Assembly (NCBI RefSeq): GCF_040954645.1
Contig: NC_092805.1
Span: 19,122,741-19,186,740, forward strand
Source of the DNA: Diabrotica undecimpunctata
Lineage: Eukaryota > Arthropoda > Insecta > Coleoptera > Chrysomelidae
Length of the DNA: 64,000 nt
Direction: 5' to 3'
The notes beneath the pieces were generated by a model. That model saw only the letters and a list, made by a program, of their open reading frames with translations. It ran no database searches and was not told the origin of the DNA. The position numbers and the translations under genes were made by a program. This document shows positions 13,252 through 25,495 of the stretch, piece after piece (position 1 is the stretch's first letter; every line of letters begins with the position of its first letter).

Positions 13252-14110
13252 TTAAAAACATATTTTATTTTTAAATATTTGAATTATTACAAATCAATTT
13301 GAAATATGATTATGTAGTTTTAACTACTGAAAATAAATTTTAGATTTGGGAAATGCAATGCTTTCCTTGCATCCATAGACCGCACGCTATGGACCACTAT
13401 GTACATATTGTTTTATCGTTGCATTAATTTTTAACAATTTTTGTTTAAATTAAAACACAATTTTACCATACATTACGTAGTAGCTTATAAAGATTACATT
13501 TGAACCAAATTTAAGGAACTTCTAGATTATATTATTTGGCTTTTTATGAACTATATCAGAAGCTAATACATTCTGAAAAATATCTAGATTTTCCTCTGTA
13601 TTTGGTTCAAATATTACTTCCACAATATTTTTTATTGTAGAACATATAAAATACTTGTCAATGTGGGTTTCTGGGCGACTGGCGGGAATACCAATTAAAC
13701 TATGTAACCTTAAATTAAAATGTTTAGACACTAAGAATGTTCGAATTCAAAAAATTGTCTAGCGTCAGTTTAAATAAACAATAATAATGTAATAGAGAAA
13801 GTATAAAGTAGAAAGTTTCTGTCAATATTACGAGCTATAAGTACGTTTAACTCGCTTTACCACTGTAGCTAATGTCATTAGCATATTCTTTAAGGAAAAG
13901 CGCGAATTGTTTTTACAACCTCAGTTGTTATTGAGGTCTTAGTCTGTCTCTAAGAGACAATTAATAAAACCTTGTATATTGTCAATCAACTAAACCGTGT
14001 ATGTATATAAATATGTATAAAAATCAGTGACAAATACAGTGATATGTAGAGGCAAACAATTGGTTGTGACCTTAAAGAATATAACGAATGTTTAAACCTT
14101 ATACGTCTGG
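13252..14110. other. Stretch without a recognisable gene
   Basis: AT-rich sequence with no family motif in any frame. It leads into the (TA)n tract at 14168. Confidence 0.5.
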
Positions 14111-14164
14111 ACTTGCCGACAAAAATCTACAAATATTTTAATTTCTTTATTATAAATAAGTATC

Positions 14165-14332
<168 letters not shown>

Positions 14333-14380
14333 ATTTAGAGTATCAGCAATCGGTCAGGAAATAAAACTCTATTTGTTCAG

Positions 14381-14424
14381 TCTCTCAATATTTCGTCACG
14401 ATTTTGTGACTTCTTCAGGAGAAA
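14381..14424 (-). ncRNA. Hammerhead-like ribozyme motif, left arm
   Basis: This is the mirror copy of the motif at 14723-14766, on the opposite strand within the palindrome. It has the same core, stems and extra A. Transcription across the palindrome could give one motif in either direction, but read-through would fold the arms on each other instead. Confidence 0.5.
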
Positions 14425-14722
14425 ACTGTAAATTTATTAGAATAATTAATGATTATATGTAAACAAAATGAATATTTTAATACTTACAACTATAAGAATG
14501 AAAATTTAAATTTTTCTGGCATATCTAAATAAATGACATATTTTTGTTTGATTTTATTAAGGAGTTATGGTAACCGCAATAACTCCTTAATAAAATCAAA
14601 CAAAAATATGTCATTTATTTAGATATGCCAGAAAAATTTAAATTTTCATTCTTATAGTTGTAAGTATTAAAATATTCATTTTGTTTACATATAATCATTA
14701 ATTATTCTAATAAATTTACAGT

Positions 14723-14766
14723 TTTCTCCTGAAGAAGTCACAAAATCGTGACGAAATATTGAGAGA
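14723..14766 (+). ncRNA. Hammerhead-like ribozyme motif, right arm
   Basis: Stem I is TTTCTC (14723-14728) with GAGAGA (14761-14766). The core is CTGAAGA (14729-14735). Stem II is GTCAC/GTGAC around AAAATC. GAAA follows at 14753-14756, then a minimal stem III and a T-T cleavage site before 14761. This is the type I arrangement with a very short stem III. One unpaired A at 14736 between core and stem II is unusual and may weaken activity. Confidence 0.55.
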
Positions 14767-14851
14767 CTGAACAAATAGAGTTTTATTTCCTGACCGATTG
14801 CTGATACTCTAAATCAATATTTAAAACAGTACGGTCGAAAAAATAATTTGA

Positions 14852-14856
<5 letters not shown>

Positions 14857-14924
<68 letters not shown>
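14857..14924. repeat. (TA)n microsatellite, right of palindrome
   Basis: A pure TA repeat of about 68 bp. With the tract at 14168-14330 it brackets the palindrome, which suggests insertion into or beside a TA microsatellite. Confidence 0.97.
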
Positions 14925-14930
<6 letters not shown>

Positions 14931-15248
14931 GGAATCAAACGACTCGTGTATTTGGCGAATAATCGTCACTTGCGTATACTTACCATGTCGTGTGAGTGGG
15001 TTACTCGTACAATTATTTGTTACTCGTTGTCACTCGTTGGTTTTCCATCTGTTGTCGGTAAAAATGACCCGAGTCAAAGGGATCACGATTATTCGTACAC
15101 TTTCGAAGTACATACTTGTCTATACTTGCAGGGGCGCTCAAACGAAGTGTATAAATAATTGGCAGTTACTGCGACTATTCATTTAGTGTTCAAAGACCTC
15201 AGGAGCATACAGAAGTTTTATTTGTGTGTGTGTGTTTTTTTAATTAAA

Positions 15249-15407
15249 ATGGAGTGGACAAAAAATGACGTTATGTTACAGTTTCCTGATTTTTATAAAA
15301 ATGAGCCGGTCATTTGGATGACTAAACATAAAAATCGTAATGCAGTTAATGATGCCTGGAAAAGAATACAAGATAACATGTATGCCATGATAACCAGTGC
15401 ACTATAA
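15249..15407 (+). pseudogene. MADF-like domain fragment
   Basis: A short open frame starting MEWTKNDVMLQFPDFYKNEP, continuing VIWMTKHKNRNAVNDAWKRI, resembles the start of a MADF DNA-binding domain: an acidic helix, then NP/EP-hLW, then R..A...I. The frame stops at 15407. INELKKTQ follows in another frame, which is where a MADF domain would continue, so I read it as frameshifted. MADF proteins occur both as host regulators and as accessory proteins of Harbinger-type transposons; the sequence does not decide between them. The ATG at 15249 follows a poly-T stretch. Confidence 0.5.
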
Positions 15408-15907
15408 ATGAACTAAAGAAAACACAGATTCGCTAATGGTCATATGGCCATGGACGATCCTGCAACACATAGATGGCGCTGTATCTACAAAAAAAATTTA
15501 GGGTCAAGTGGTGCAAAAATGAGACAGCCGAAATTTCGGTCAAAACAAGACATTAAATTTTTCCTAATGCAAAAAAACAATAACCTTATAAAACATACGT
15601 TACGAATTACTTCCACATATATACAATTGAAATATGTAATGAATAATAAATAAACGTAAACACAAACATGAGAAAAAACTATCGCATCTGAATGTGAATT
15701 TTGCTTAAAAAAAAAACCTTTAAATTGTATATACGAACTTTTCCTGTTGCGCTGCTGTACGAGATCCTAAAGACTCGACAAGTATCGGATTTCTAAAATA
15801 GCAAAGGCAGCTTTGATATTCCGTAACGAGTTTAGTCTATCTTCCCTCGTTGACAAGCTAGCAAGTAGTAAATAACAGGTGGAAAAACGAGACCACCAAG
15901 TTTAAAA

Positions 15908-17701
15908 ATGAGACACGTGCCAGTTAAAAAACAAGACGGAGTTTTTATACCCTTAAGAATAATGCCTAAGGTTTACGTTCCCAAAAAGCACCCCTACGAC
16001 AAAAAAGACATGGAAACAGCCCTAATGCTAATGAAAGATGGCACTTTATCTCTTAGAAGTGCAGCTACACAGTTTAAAATTGACAAATCTGCTCTTTCGA
16101 GAATACGTACACGTGTACTTGGTAAACAGGGAAGAAAAACTTCTCTAACCAAAGAAATTGAAAAAAACTTAAGTGATAAGATAAAAATTATGGCAAAATG
16201 GGGGTTTGCTCTCACTAAACCGGGGATATAAGCAATAGTTCAAATCTATGTACAAGAAAACCACCTTACTACCCAGTTTAAGGCAGGAAAGCCTGGTAAA
16301 GAGTGATTTAAAAATTTTTGCAAGCGTAATAGACTAAGTCAAAAAATCTTGAGCAACTGGAAAGATGTAGAAGTGATCTATTCATCATCTTTGGCTTTTA
16401 CGATCGCCTGAATACTTCAAATACTTTCAAATCATAGTACTCTGATTTGAAATTGCAAGACAAGCCCGGTCATATCTGGAATTTAAACGTGACCAGTTTT
16501 TCTTCCGATCCAACCAGAATAAAAGGCGTTGCTGGTATTTGTCAGAAAGTTCACAGGAGCTTAGAGGGGCCAGGAAAGGAAAATACCACCGTAATGGCCT
16601 GCATTTCAGGAAGTGGTACTTTGTTGTCTCCTCTAATAATTTTCCAAGGACAAAATTTATGGAGCAGTTGGAAAGATAAGATGTCAACCTTTTGTTAAAA
16701 TATAGTTAGTAACAAAAATATGTTTTTTAGGTAAGGCCGATTTACCGAATACATGCTACGCAGCCTCTGAAAAGAAATAGATGACTTGTCAGATTTTTCA
16801 AGACTGGTTCCAAAAGTTTTGTGCAGTGGTTCATGAACGCCCACTTCTTATCATACTGGATGGACATGTTACTTATTTGGATAAATCGACGATAGAATTG
16901 GCTGTGCAAAAAAATATAACTTTATTGAAACTCCCTGCTCATACAACTGACTTGCTGCAAGTGCTTGACAGATGTTTCTTTGGTCCATTGAAATTGAAAT
17001 GGAATGAAGCTTTGATTAACTGGCAAAGACTTAATCAGAGAAAACCATCTAGAAGCGAATTTAGTGATTTAATTTGTAGCATTTGGAATGAAGGTTTATC
17101 TGCAGAAATTATTAAATCTTCTTTTGAAAAGGTTCGAATATTTCCATGCGATAAGAACAGATATCGAGCAAAACGCTTAGATCCTACAAAGCTACTTAGA
17201 TATAAAGAACATGGGGTATTTAAAAATCCACTTATATTTTCGAAGATTGCGACGAAGAAACTCCACTGCCGCAGACCGAACAGTTTATTGAGTCTGTTTC
17301 AGATCAATTTAACAGTGCTTCTCCCAAGCCATCTTGCTCCTTTGAATTATTACTACTGGAGAAAACTCGAAGAACCCCAAACATAACAGCAAGAAGAAGA
17401 AAGATAGACTCTATGGCAAAAGTCCTAACAACAGAAGAGTACTTAAAGGAAATACAAGAGAAAGAACAAAATAAGAAAAGTAAAGGTGAGAAATCTACAA
17501 AATCAAGAAAGAAAAAAGGCGAATAAAACAGTAGTTGAAAGTGACAGTAAAAGCAGCATTGACAAACAGCAAGTTTACCAAGACGAAATCGATGTAGAGG
17601 ATTTGACTCTAGAAGATATTATTGAAGAAGACTACACATGGATATCACCAGATGAAATAACAATAAAATTTGCCGGATACCACAGATTAGACCACCAGTG
17701 A
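15908..17701 (+). pseudogene. pogo-like transposase, second family, broken
   Basis: The N-terminus (15908-16231) holds a psq-type helix-turn-helix with LSLRSAATQFKIDKSALSRI. After a stop-rich gap at about 16232-16446, where the first catalytic Asp should lie and was not found, the frame resumes with GHIWNLNV, AGICQKVHRS and TTVMACISGSGTLLSPLIIF. The DDE_1 core follows with LLIILDGHVTYLDKS and LLQVLDRCFFGPLKLKWNEA; I count 35 residues between these two acids. The C-terminal tail is lysine-rich and then acidic (VEDLTLEDIIEEDYTWIS). Multiple frameshifts make it inactive. It runs on the opposite strand to the 10.3-12.4 kb copy and differs from it in sequence. Confidence 0.82.
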
Positions 17702-18000
17702 CGGTGGGTGTTTCGGGCTTGTATTTCTCGTTAGGACGTCTCCGAACAAACTTCGTTTTTTCTGTCAAAACTTGTCCGAGAAACAGACCTGATGTCAACA
17801 AAATTTTTAAGAAATACACATGTTTTATTTATTTTCATATTGATATTCAAGCAGAAATTTTGGTAAAAATAAAAATTCGAGAAAAACGAAATTGAAACAA
17901 ACAACAATGGATTTAATGGAGGAAAAAAGAAGAACATCGAAAGAATCACCAGAGTTTTATTTTATTTATCTTATGGCATACAATAAGAACACATATTTAC

Positions 18001-18042
18001 CTTATACTCTGGTGAACAAATATGTGTTCACCAGAGTATAAG
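18001..18042. repeat. Perfect 42-nt hairpin
   Basis: Arms of 18 bp, CTTATACTCTGGTGAACA and its exact complement, surround the loop AATATG. It lies between the pogo-like gene and an RTE fragment. Function unknown; it may be the end of a small fold-back element or a simple terminator-like hairpin. Confidence 0.85.
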
Positions 18043-18129
18043 ACTATCAACAATAAATTTAAAAAGAGCATAAGGTCAGACTAGCGAGCCTATCAAACAA
18101 AACAAATATTACAAACCATCGAAAACAAT

Positions 18130-18365
18130 AGAAACATGAGAGTAATGAAATCAAATTTAACTAAAGGAAAATCAAAGATATCTAAAATCAAAAACCAACA
18201 GGGGAATCCGATGACGAAAAAAACTGAAATAATCAAAGAAATACAAACGTTCTATGGTAATCTGTATACATCTACTATACAGAACCCCGGAACAGACCAT
18301 AGAACAATTCTAAACGTCGCCTCGGAAACTCTCCCTAAAATAACTTCTTCGGAAATTAAAATGCA
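18130..18365 (+). pseudogene. RTE-alpha ORF fragment before the RT
   Basis: The frame contains TKKTEIIKEIQTFYGNLYTS and HRTILNVASETLPKITSSEI, which match the linker between endonuclease and reverse transcriptase of RTE-like LINEs. It is cut off at 18381 and followed by unrelated sequence. The later part of the same family lies at 19270-20402, so the two may be one copy with a segment replaced. Confidence 0.65.
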
Positions 18366-18534
18366 TTGCATTATATTCTGAAAGACAATATACAATATAT
18401 TCATGTGCTAATAGGTGTAATAATTTAAGTACGTTAAAAAATGTCTTTCAATTATCGAGAGTAAGACCGATGTACATACAATAATTATAATTTCACAAAT
18501 TTTTGCAAATATGTTTATTTAAAAAGCTATTCCG

Positions 18535-18786
18535 TGGCAAACTTGAATATTTTGGCCATGTTATGCGACATCCAGAGAGATATAATATACTCCACTTAAT
18601 ATTACTAGGCAAGGTAGAGGGAAGAAGAGTGGACAGGTCGAAAAAGAACGTCATGGCTTAGAAACCTGAGAGAATGGTTTAACAGATCCTCTGCATCCCT
18701 TTTCCGAGCTGCCGTCAACAAAATTACTATAGCCAATTTGATAGCCAACGCTCGATAATCGAGCACGGCACATGAAAAAGAAGAAT
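18535..18786 (+). pseudogene. LINE-beta 3' end
   Basis: A short 3'-terminal LINE piece with GKLEYFGHVMRHPERYNILH, then frameshifted GRRxxWLRNLRxWF-like and LFRAAVNKITIANLIANAR-like text, ending in AAGAAGAA. It matches the tail of the intact reading frame at 38526-40493. It is 5'-truncated and frameshifted. Confidence 0.75.
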
Positions 18787-18923
18787 GCCATATGATACAA
18801 CCACGAAAGTACGTTATACAACTAAAAGAGAATGAATTAAGAAGATGTGACTAATAAAATATAAAGGCAAAGTTAAAAACTCTCGATTATTTTCAGTTCA
18901 TTTGCTACCGAATTAAAATTAAT

Positions 18924-19085
18924 TTATTGTACAAACTTATCTGTTGCTTTAGCTGTTGTTTCTTTCGCAGTTTTCAAGGTATCTGCTTCGAGCTTAAAAT
19001 TTTTGAAATAATTAAACACATTTATGATCTCACGAGAGTTTCCATTAATAAGAGAATTAGTGTTTCTATTACTTTCTAACGCCAT
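18924..19085 (-). pseudogene. Possible transposase N-terminal fragment
   Basis: A 53-residue frame starts MALESNRNTNSLINGNSREI and continues INVFNYFKNFKLEADTLK, ending AKETTAKATDKFVQ. The pattern, SREII followed by VFNYFK and KETTxATxxSxxT, resembles the start of DDE-type transposases in which a helix-turn-helix follows. No catalytic part is present. A similar opening appears at 36747. The assignment is tentative. Confidence 0.35.
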
Positions 19086-19269
19086 CATTTAAAGAAACTG
19101 CCACAAACACACTTAACTATTAAAAATAATAAGAAGTCTGAAAAATAACAGTCGCACTTCACTTTTGTGTTACGCACCTGACTACTGGGAGGAGACTGAT
19201 GACAACCACTTAATCCACCCTAAGCGGACTTCAATTTTGGGTTTGTGCGCCTCGCCAACTTAAGTGGCG

Positions 19270-20402
19270 TTGACAGTAACGATCACTTACAAATCATCAG
19301 AACACTGGTAGAAAAAACCACAGAATATAATGTACCTCTACATATGGCATTTATTGACTTTCACAAGGCTTTCGATAGTCAGCCCTGAGGGATGCTCAAA
19401 TAGACGCACGATACACTACACTTATTAAAAACATTTATGAACAGGCCACATTCCACAATAAAATAAATGAAGACGAAAAAACTGAAAAAATGCGTCTTGG
19501 TAAAGATATTAGACAAGGTGATATTATTTCACCAAAGCTTTTTACCTTAGCATTGGAAAATGTATTCAAACAGCTCGACTGGGAGCAAAAAGGTCTAAAC
19601 ATGTGCATTTGAGTCATTTGAGGTTTGTGGACGACAGAGTATTATTTAGTAGAGATATGGAGGAACTGGACCAAATGCTCAAGGAATTAAATCAGCAGTC
19701 AAATAAAATAGGTCTTAAAATGAACCTTCAGGAAACAAAAATAATGAGTAATTTACAAACTAATATTGTTATTGACAACGTCAGTCTTGAAAATGTAGAC
19801 CACTATATATATCTTGGACATACCATTAAAATCGGCAAAGAAAACCAAATAGCCGGAATAAAAAGACGCATACAATTGTCTTGGGTAGTTTTCGGCAAGT
19901 TAAGCTTTATCTTGAAGAATAAAGATATACCAATGTGTCTAAAACGTCGAGTTTATGACAAATGTATCTTGCCTGTAACTACATATGGACTGGAGACCAT
20001 GGCCTTTACAAAGAAAACTTTAGAGTAGCTCAGTACAACCCAAAGAGCGATGGAGAGGGCCATGCTAGGGATTAATTTGGTAGACAGGATTCGAAACATC
20101 GACATTCGTGAAAGAACAAAGATTACTGATGTCGCAGAACGTATAGCAAGGCTCAAGTGACAATGGGTCGGACATGTTACCAGAAAAAATCCTGAAAAAT
20201 ATACACAGAAATTAACAAACTGGAGATCAAGAGAGAACTGGTGAGGAGTAGGCAGACCACAGAAGAGGGGGCAGCTGATATCAAACAAGTCGCGGGAAAG
20301 CAGTAGACGAGAATTGCCAAGAGTAGAAATCAATGGAAGCAAATGGAAGAGGCCTATGTCCAGCAGTGGACGATTACAGGCTGAAGAAGAAGAGAAGAAG
20401 AA
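19270..20402 (+). pseudogene. RTE-alpha LINE, RT and C-terminal part, decayed
   Basis: Starts in the RT with VPLHMAFIDFHKAFDS, then IRQGD-like text in shifted frames. An open stretch (19603-20028) follows, in which the RT box reads LRFVDDRVLF, so the usual A/DD has become VDD. Next come MNLQETKIMSN, YIYLGHTIKIGKENQ and CLKRRVYDKCILPVTTYGLE. After a stop it continues TTQRAMERAMLGI, KITDVAERIARLK, QWVGHVT and finally EEAYVQQW-like text before a (GAA)n tail near 20380-20402. The changed catalytic box, stops and frameshifts show it is dead. Confidence 0.85.
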
Positions 20403-20806
20403 GATTCAAGCAAAACAACACAAATATACTTTTTCCAGTCTTTCACTGTCCAGTTTTTGTATTTTTGTGCCCATTCAAAACGTTTCTTTATTATAACTGC
20501 AATAAGTCTTGGCTTTTAAGCTGGTATCCTAGCAAGCGGTTTATTTTCGACAAATCTCCGATAAACTGTTCTTTCTGAAACGAAAATTCCCTCATCTTTT
20601 ATCTCCTAGGTAAAAGTTTTCCGCTGTAACCCTTTCGCTTTGGATCCAAACTGACTCCAGACTTAATTTAATGTTTTATATTCCTTACAGAAGTTCTTGA
20701 TACTCCTATCATTGCTGCTATTTCATTTTGAGATATTTGACTAACTGTTAATAGTCCATATATCTGATCTACTGTTTTTGGTAACAGATCAGCGTTTTTC
20801 CACATC
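20403..20806 (-). pseudogene. Tc1-like transposase N-terminal part
   Basis: The minus strand begins MWKNADLLPKTVDQIYGLL, then a helix-turn-helix with SQNEIAAMIGVSRTSVRNI, KSGVSLDPKRKGYSG, LSKINRLLGYQLKSQDL and WAQKYKNWTVKDWKK. These are the bipartite DNA-binding domain and its linker in Tc1-type transposases. Two in-frame stops are visible. The catalytic domain is missing because the 3' tail of the RTE-alpha copy adjoins at 20402. It is a truncated relic. Confidence 0.75.
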
Positions 20807-21930
20807 TAAAAATGTATAATACCATTAATTATACCAATAACTGCACTGCATATATTTATAATCTAAATAATAATAAAAAAAAAGTATAAAACACTCACCT
20901 CTGCAATAAAATTTCACTTCAAAACCGTTTAAAACTCGAATGTCCACACATAGTATTTGAGGTTATAAAATGCACACTAGGTACTTGACAGGACACAATG
21001 CTGGCTAGAAATGGTGAATATGTTGGTTTTGCCAACTTTAAAATAGCAAAATAATGTTATCATACTATATTTAATCTTGCTGTACGAAAAAAAAAAAAAA
21101 ATAATAACATTCCTGGTGATAAAAATTATTAATTCTAAAAAATGTAAATTTTCAATACTAGACCTAATAATTTGGCCAATTACTGTCCATACTTTTTGAA
21201 AAACAAGTTCCTAGTCAGCTATGTACCTAGGTTAAACCAATTGAAAAAATTCTTGTTGCCAAATCTAATTTTTCAATTTGCATGGAAAAACAGCAGTAGA
21301 TTTTTGTCTCATAGTCTTAATGTAACAATATCCTGCCTGAATGTATGCCTGCTAATCTAGTAAACGGATGCCGGTATATATTACACGAATTTCGACAAGC
21401 TATAATTTCGTAATCTAGTGTTTTAATAGTATTTTAAAAATTGTTTAGTGTGATAAAAATGTATTGTTTTTATAATATTTAATTTAGATCAAACGCAAAG
21501 TAAAAATCATTGTATCTCATACGGATCTTATTGCCATATGTTGTAAACTTCCAACAAAATTCGGATTAATCGGAATATTTGTAGGAAGTCTATGACAAGT
21601 CTTTATTTTTTAAGCCGCTATTATGATAATGGCCTTTCAACATTAATTACTTGTGTTAAGGCGGTTCCATCAGCGGAAACTGAACACAGCCGACTTTGGT
21701 TCTAATTCATGCAATGTGGTGATGGTTTCTTAAAGAAAATTTCGCTGAATTTTCGGTTTAGCGGAGTCGCAGCTAAATTTCCATGGAAACCGAAAATGAT
21801 ATTCAATATAATATCCATTTTGACTGAGATTACAGTGTTGCCACTACCAAAATTTTGTTTTTGGTAGATAATCTTATTAATTATTACCTATTACATATAA
21901 ATGTAAAGATGAGCAGTTGCAACTCATTCA
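20807..21930. other. Stretch without a recognisable gene
   Basis: No frame with recognisable motifs on either strand. A few short open frames lack family features. Confidence 0.5.
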
Positions 21931-22034
21931 CGTTTTTGCATGAAAGCGACTATCCCATGGCAAAATAAGAAATAAACAAAATGCAAGCAGAAAACTTGGA
22001 GAATACAAAAGAAAGAGGCGATTTTAAAAGTTAA

Positions 22035-23770
22035 CTGTGTAGAAAAGATCATAGAAGAAATGTAAGAAACGAGAGAAAGTAATATTTTAAATACAGCCAT
22101 AAACAAGCCAGCTTAAAGCAACTCGGATACCAGGAATGGCAAAGAGTAGAGGAAAACGCCAAGAAAACTTTTAATCCAAACAAACAACAATTAAGTAAAG
22201 TGAAATAAAAAATAGCCTCGGCCAAGGAAGTTCTTGGTGAAAGAAATATAAATAAAAATAAATCGTTTCCAAGACGAAGAACTCCATGGTTTTGTACAGA
22301 GGTGAAGGAAAAATGTAAAGAAAAGTAAAAGCTTACCTGAAATACATGTAAACCAAAACACAAGAGGCATACCGTAATTACAAGACAATTAGAAACGAAA
22401 CACATGCACTTGTAATAAAAATAAAAAATGATTACTGGGAACGCTTTTCGAAAGAAATGGAACATGATTTTTACGGTCTGCAAAAGGAAATATGGCGCTT
22501 CATAAGAGGTCAAAGAACGGAGGTAAAGAAACTAATAGAACCAAAACACAGAAAAGAATACGTGGATTGACTATCTAAAAAAGCTCTATACAGAAGAACA
22601 AACGATGCTAGAACCGGAAACATCAGAAATTACCACAAATGAAGAACTTAATATAAATGTACAGGAAGTTCGTAAAATACCTGAAAAGCTGAAGAATAGA
22701 AAGGCAGCAGGTAAAGACGGGATACTAAATGAACTACTGAAATATTGTGGAGCAACAATGACATATCGATTAACAACATTAATTAATAAAATTATAAAAC
22801 ACAATAAAAGACCGGAATAATGGAAAACGAGCGAACTAATTCTCTTCTTCTTCTTCTTCTCCTTCTTAAAGTGCCTATCCGTTCCGGATGTTGGCGATCA
22901 TCACGGATATCTTTACTTTGTTTATTGCAGCGCGGAACAGTTCAGTGGTAGTCGTGTTATACCACTTTCGTAAATTTTGAAGCCAGGAAATGCGTCTTCT
23001 TCCCGGTCCTCTCTTACCATTTACCTTCCCTTGGAGAATCAGCTGGAGAAGGCCGTAATGTTCTTGATTTCTCATTGCATGTCCTAGATATTCCAACTTT
23101 TTAGTTTTGACGGTCATGAGAATTTCACATTCTTTCCCCATTCTACGCAGGACCTCCACATTAGTAACTCTGTCAACCCAGGATATACGTAAGATGCTCC
23201 TATAACACCACATTTCGAAAGCTTCGAGCCGATTCGAACAGAGTTTTAGTAGTGGAAGGGCGTGTACAGATGCAATATTCATTATAAAGCAAATTACTGA
23301 GAAATTACTAGAGTATAATAGACCAGCATTTCTGTGTCTGATTGACCTAAAGAAAGCATTTGACAGAGTGAGATTCAAAGATGTAATCCATCTTCTCTAG
23401 AATAGAGAAGTTCCCCTAAATATTATAAAAACTATCAAAAACATCTACCAAAACCACAAAATGGAATTCAGAATAGATGGACAACTTACAGAACCTATAG
23501 AAATAGGCAGCGGAATAAAACAAGGGGACTTATTGAGCCCCATGCTCTTCAATTTAATTATGTATAAAATCTGCAAAAGCGTTAACAAAGGAAAATAATA
23601 CAGAATGGGAAACAAAGAAATAAAAATACTCTGTTACGCAGACGGCGCAATATTGATAGGCCAAGATGAAGATAGTCCGCAAAGACTGGCATGAAACTTC
23701 TAAGAAGATGTTGAACAACATAATTTGACGAATAATTTTACAGATAATTATTCTAGTACACAAACTCAAC
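22035..23770 (+). pseudogene. LINE-delta copy, interrupted
   Basis: The left part reads WQRVEENAKKTF, RRRTPWFCTEVKEKCKEK and then an open stretch (22605-22820) with LKNRKAAGKDGILNELLKY. The right part resumes at about 23255 with CTDAIFIIKQITEKLLEYN, PAFLCLIDLKKAFDRVRF, IKQGDLLSPMLFNLIM and ILCYADGAILIGQ. These are RT domain blocks. The second Asp of the YADD box is changed to Gly. About 70-80 residues of RT between the halves are missing where a LINE-beta 3' end lies in reverse orientation. It is a dead, 5'-truncated copy. Confidence 0.82.
22842..23252 (-). mobile_element. LINE-beta 3'-end insertion within LINE-delta
   Basis: On the minus strand this reads SNRLEAFEMWCYRSILRISW, VDRVTNVEVLRRMGKE, KKLEYLGHAMRNQEHYG and GKRGPGRRRISWLQNLRKWY, ending LFRAAINKVKISVMIANIR and a (GAA)n tail that appears as (TTC)n at 22842-22860. 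It lies between the two halves of a LINE-delta copy. No clean target duplication was found and part of the host LINE is missing, so a deletion probably went with the event. Confidence 0.82.
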
Positions 23771-24079
23771 TATCTTGACGTAAACAAGCAAAACTAAGAA
23801 AAAGCACAAAACAAAGGATTTGACGATAAACCAGAGACTAGAGGAAAGCCATAAAACTTGAAAAACGATCCCTGATAAAGTACAATACAAAAAGTTATTC
23901 AACTTATGCCCACACAGTCAAAAGATTACAACTAAGTGAAATAACGTCTTCAATCACATTTGTTAAATCTAAACTTGCGTATTAACATTACTATTAAGAG
24001 CCATATCGATATAGAAATAAGGTATTCACTTAGGTTACGGGACGAATGACTATCTTCAATGCTTCAGAGTACTACTAGC

Positions 24080-24520
24080 GAAAATGAGCAAATGCAACAG
24101 ATCTCTGGTTGTAATTTTTGAGGACCAAGAAAAGACAAGAAAGTACTGAGGAGAATACTAGGTCCTGTGAGGGAAAACGGAATCTTCAGAAGTCGATACA
24201 ACAACGAGCTTTATCAGACTGTCAGCTGTCAGCTGTCAGCTGTCAGACTTCATTAGAATACAAAGATTGCAATGAACCAGACATGTGATAAGAATGGGAG
24301 AGAATAGGCTACCAAAAAGAGCACTGGATGCTAGAATGCAGGGAAAGAGACCCGTTGGAAAGCCAAGAAAGCGCTGGGAAGACACAGTAAACAGCGACGC
24401 ACAAGCCCTTTTAGGAGTCCGTGTATGAAGACGATCAGCCACAGACAAGCAAGGGTGGAGGCAAAAAATAAAGGAAGCCAAGACTCAATTCGGGCTGTAG
24501 TGCTGTAGAAGAAGGAGAAG
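24080..24520 (+). pseudogene. LINE-epsilon 3' end with 7-bp tandem repeat
   Basis: The frames, with shifts, read KVLRRILGPVRENGIF, RYNNELYQ, then NRLPKKALDARMQGKRPVGK-like and PRKRWEDTVNSDAQALLG, then RSATDRQGWRQKIKEAKTQF. This is the tail of an RTE-like LINE ORF in which KRPVGKPRKRWEDTV is diagnostic. At 24219-24246 four copies of CTGTCAG break the frame; since 7 is not a multiple of 3, the expansion destroys the ORF. The tail has GAAGAAGGAGAAG. Confidence 0.72.
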
Positions 24521-24879
24521 AATTTTATTTAGAACCATAAGGTATGGTATCCAGTCCAGTTTGCTGCCATGGTGGTATTAATTTTGTTTTTGACTCAGGA
24601 AAGAGCACCCTGAAAAATTGTTTTAGAATCTCTTCATCTTTCTGGAGTATATTTACCTGACCCATTTTGGAATGATGGAAAACTTATTTTCCTTTTTATC
24701 TTTGGAGTTAAGCATATGCTCCAAATTTGGTTGTACATTTTGTTCTTCTGTACTTCTTATCGCTGATATACCGATGACATCCCATTGTATCTTAGTTAGT
24801 TCTTTAGTTACCTGAGTTTAGTTTTTTCGTTGCTGAAAACACTTTATAAAGCATCAAAAACAATTGGTCTTTAATAACT

Positions 24880-25495
24880 TAACCAAATTTATGACCAACC
24901 TTATAGTAAGCGACAAAATTCAAATTTAAAGTCATAGCGTCAACCAACTAACAGCTTACAAATATCTAGGGCATGAGATTTGCTTAGGCCGAGATAATCA
25001 GACAACTGAAATAAAAGGGATAGGTCTCACATCGATGTCTTTGACAGACTACACACCATTTTTAAGTCCAATATTCCAGTCTGTTTAGAAAGAAACGTTT
25101 TTAACCAATGTGTTCTTTCATTTGGTGCAAAATTAGTGACTCTGACTAAAAGAATATGGAACTATCAATGTTGCGTACCAAAAACCATCAAAGTATCAAT
25201 TCTAGAAATAAAAAGAAAAACAGCAGTTACGGATACAGGTGAAAGAATAGCCGTGGCCAAATGGAGGTCGGCTAAACATGTTGAGGGATTGACGGATAAT
25301 AGATGGACTCGATAGATTCTGGAATGGCGACCAAGATAAGAATCATATCGAAGCAGAGGACGACCACTGATTAGATGGACAGATTATATAAAGCGCATTA
25401 CCACAGATTAGATGCAAAAAGCTCAAGATAGAAATGAGTGGAAAAGTTTACGGGAGGTCTACGTTCAGTAATTCACAAATATAGGCTAATTAATG
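24880..25495 (+). pseudogene. RTE-alpha 3' end
   Basis: Reads TAYKYLGHEICLGRDNQTTE and then decays through many frameshifts. Still recognisable are TDTGERIAVAKWR-like, DNRWTR, EWRPR and YVQ-like text, followed by (ATG)n at 25491-25503. It matches the 45489-46207 copy in order and orientation. It is an older, more eroded insertion. Confidence 0.7.

Noticed and set aside
22049..22513. 154-residue minus-strand open frame
   Set aside because: It is the antisense shadow of the decayed LINE-delta coding region on the plus strand.
24571..24600. Tyr-His-His codons on the minus strand, considered as the missing ELOVL HxxHH exon
   Set aside because: Flanking residues do not match elongases and a stop lies directly before; it is also far to the 3' side of the last exon, on the wrong side of the gene.
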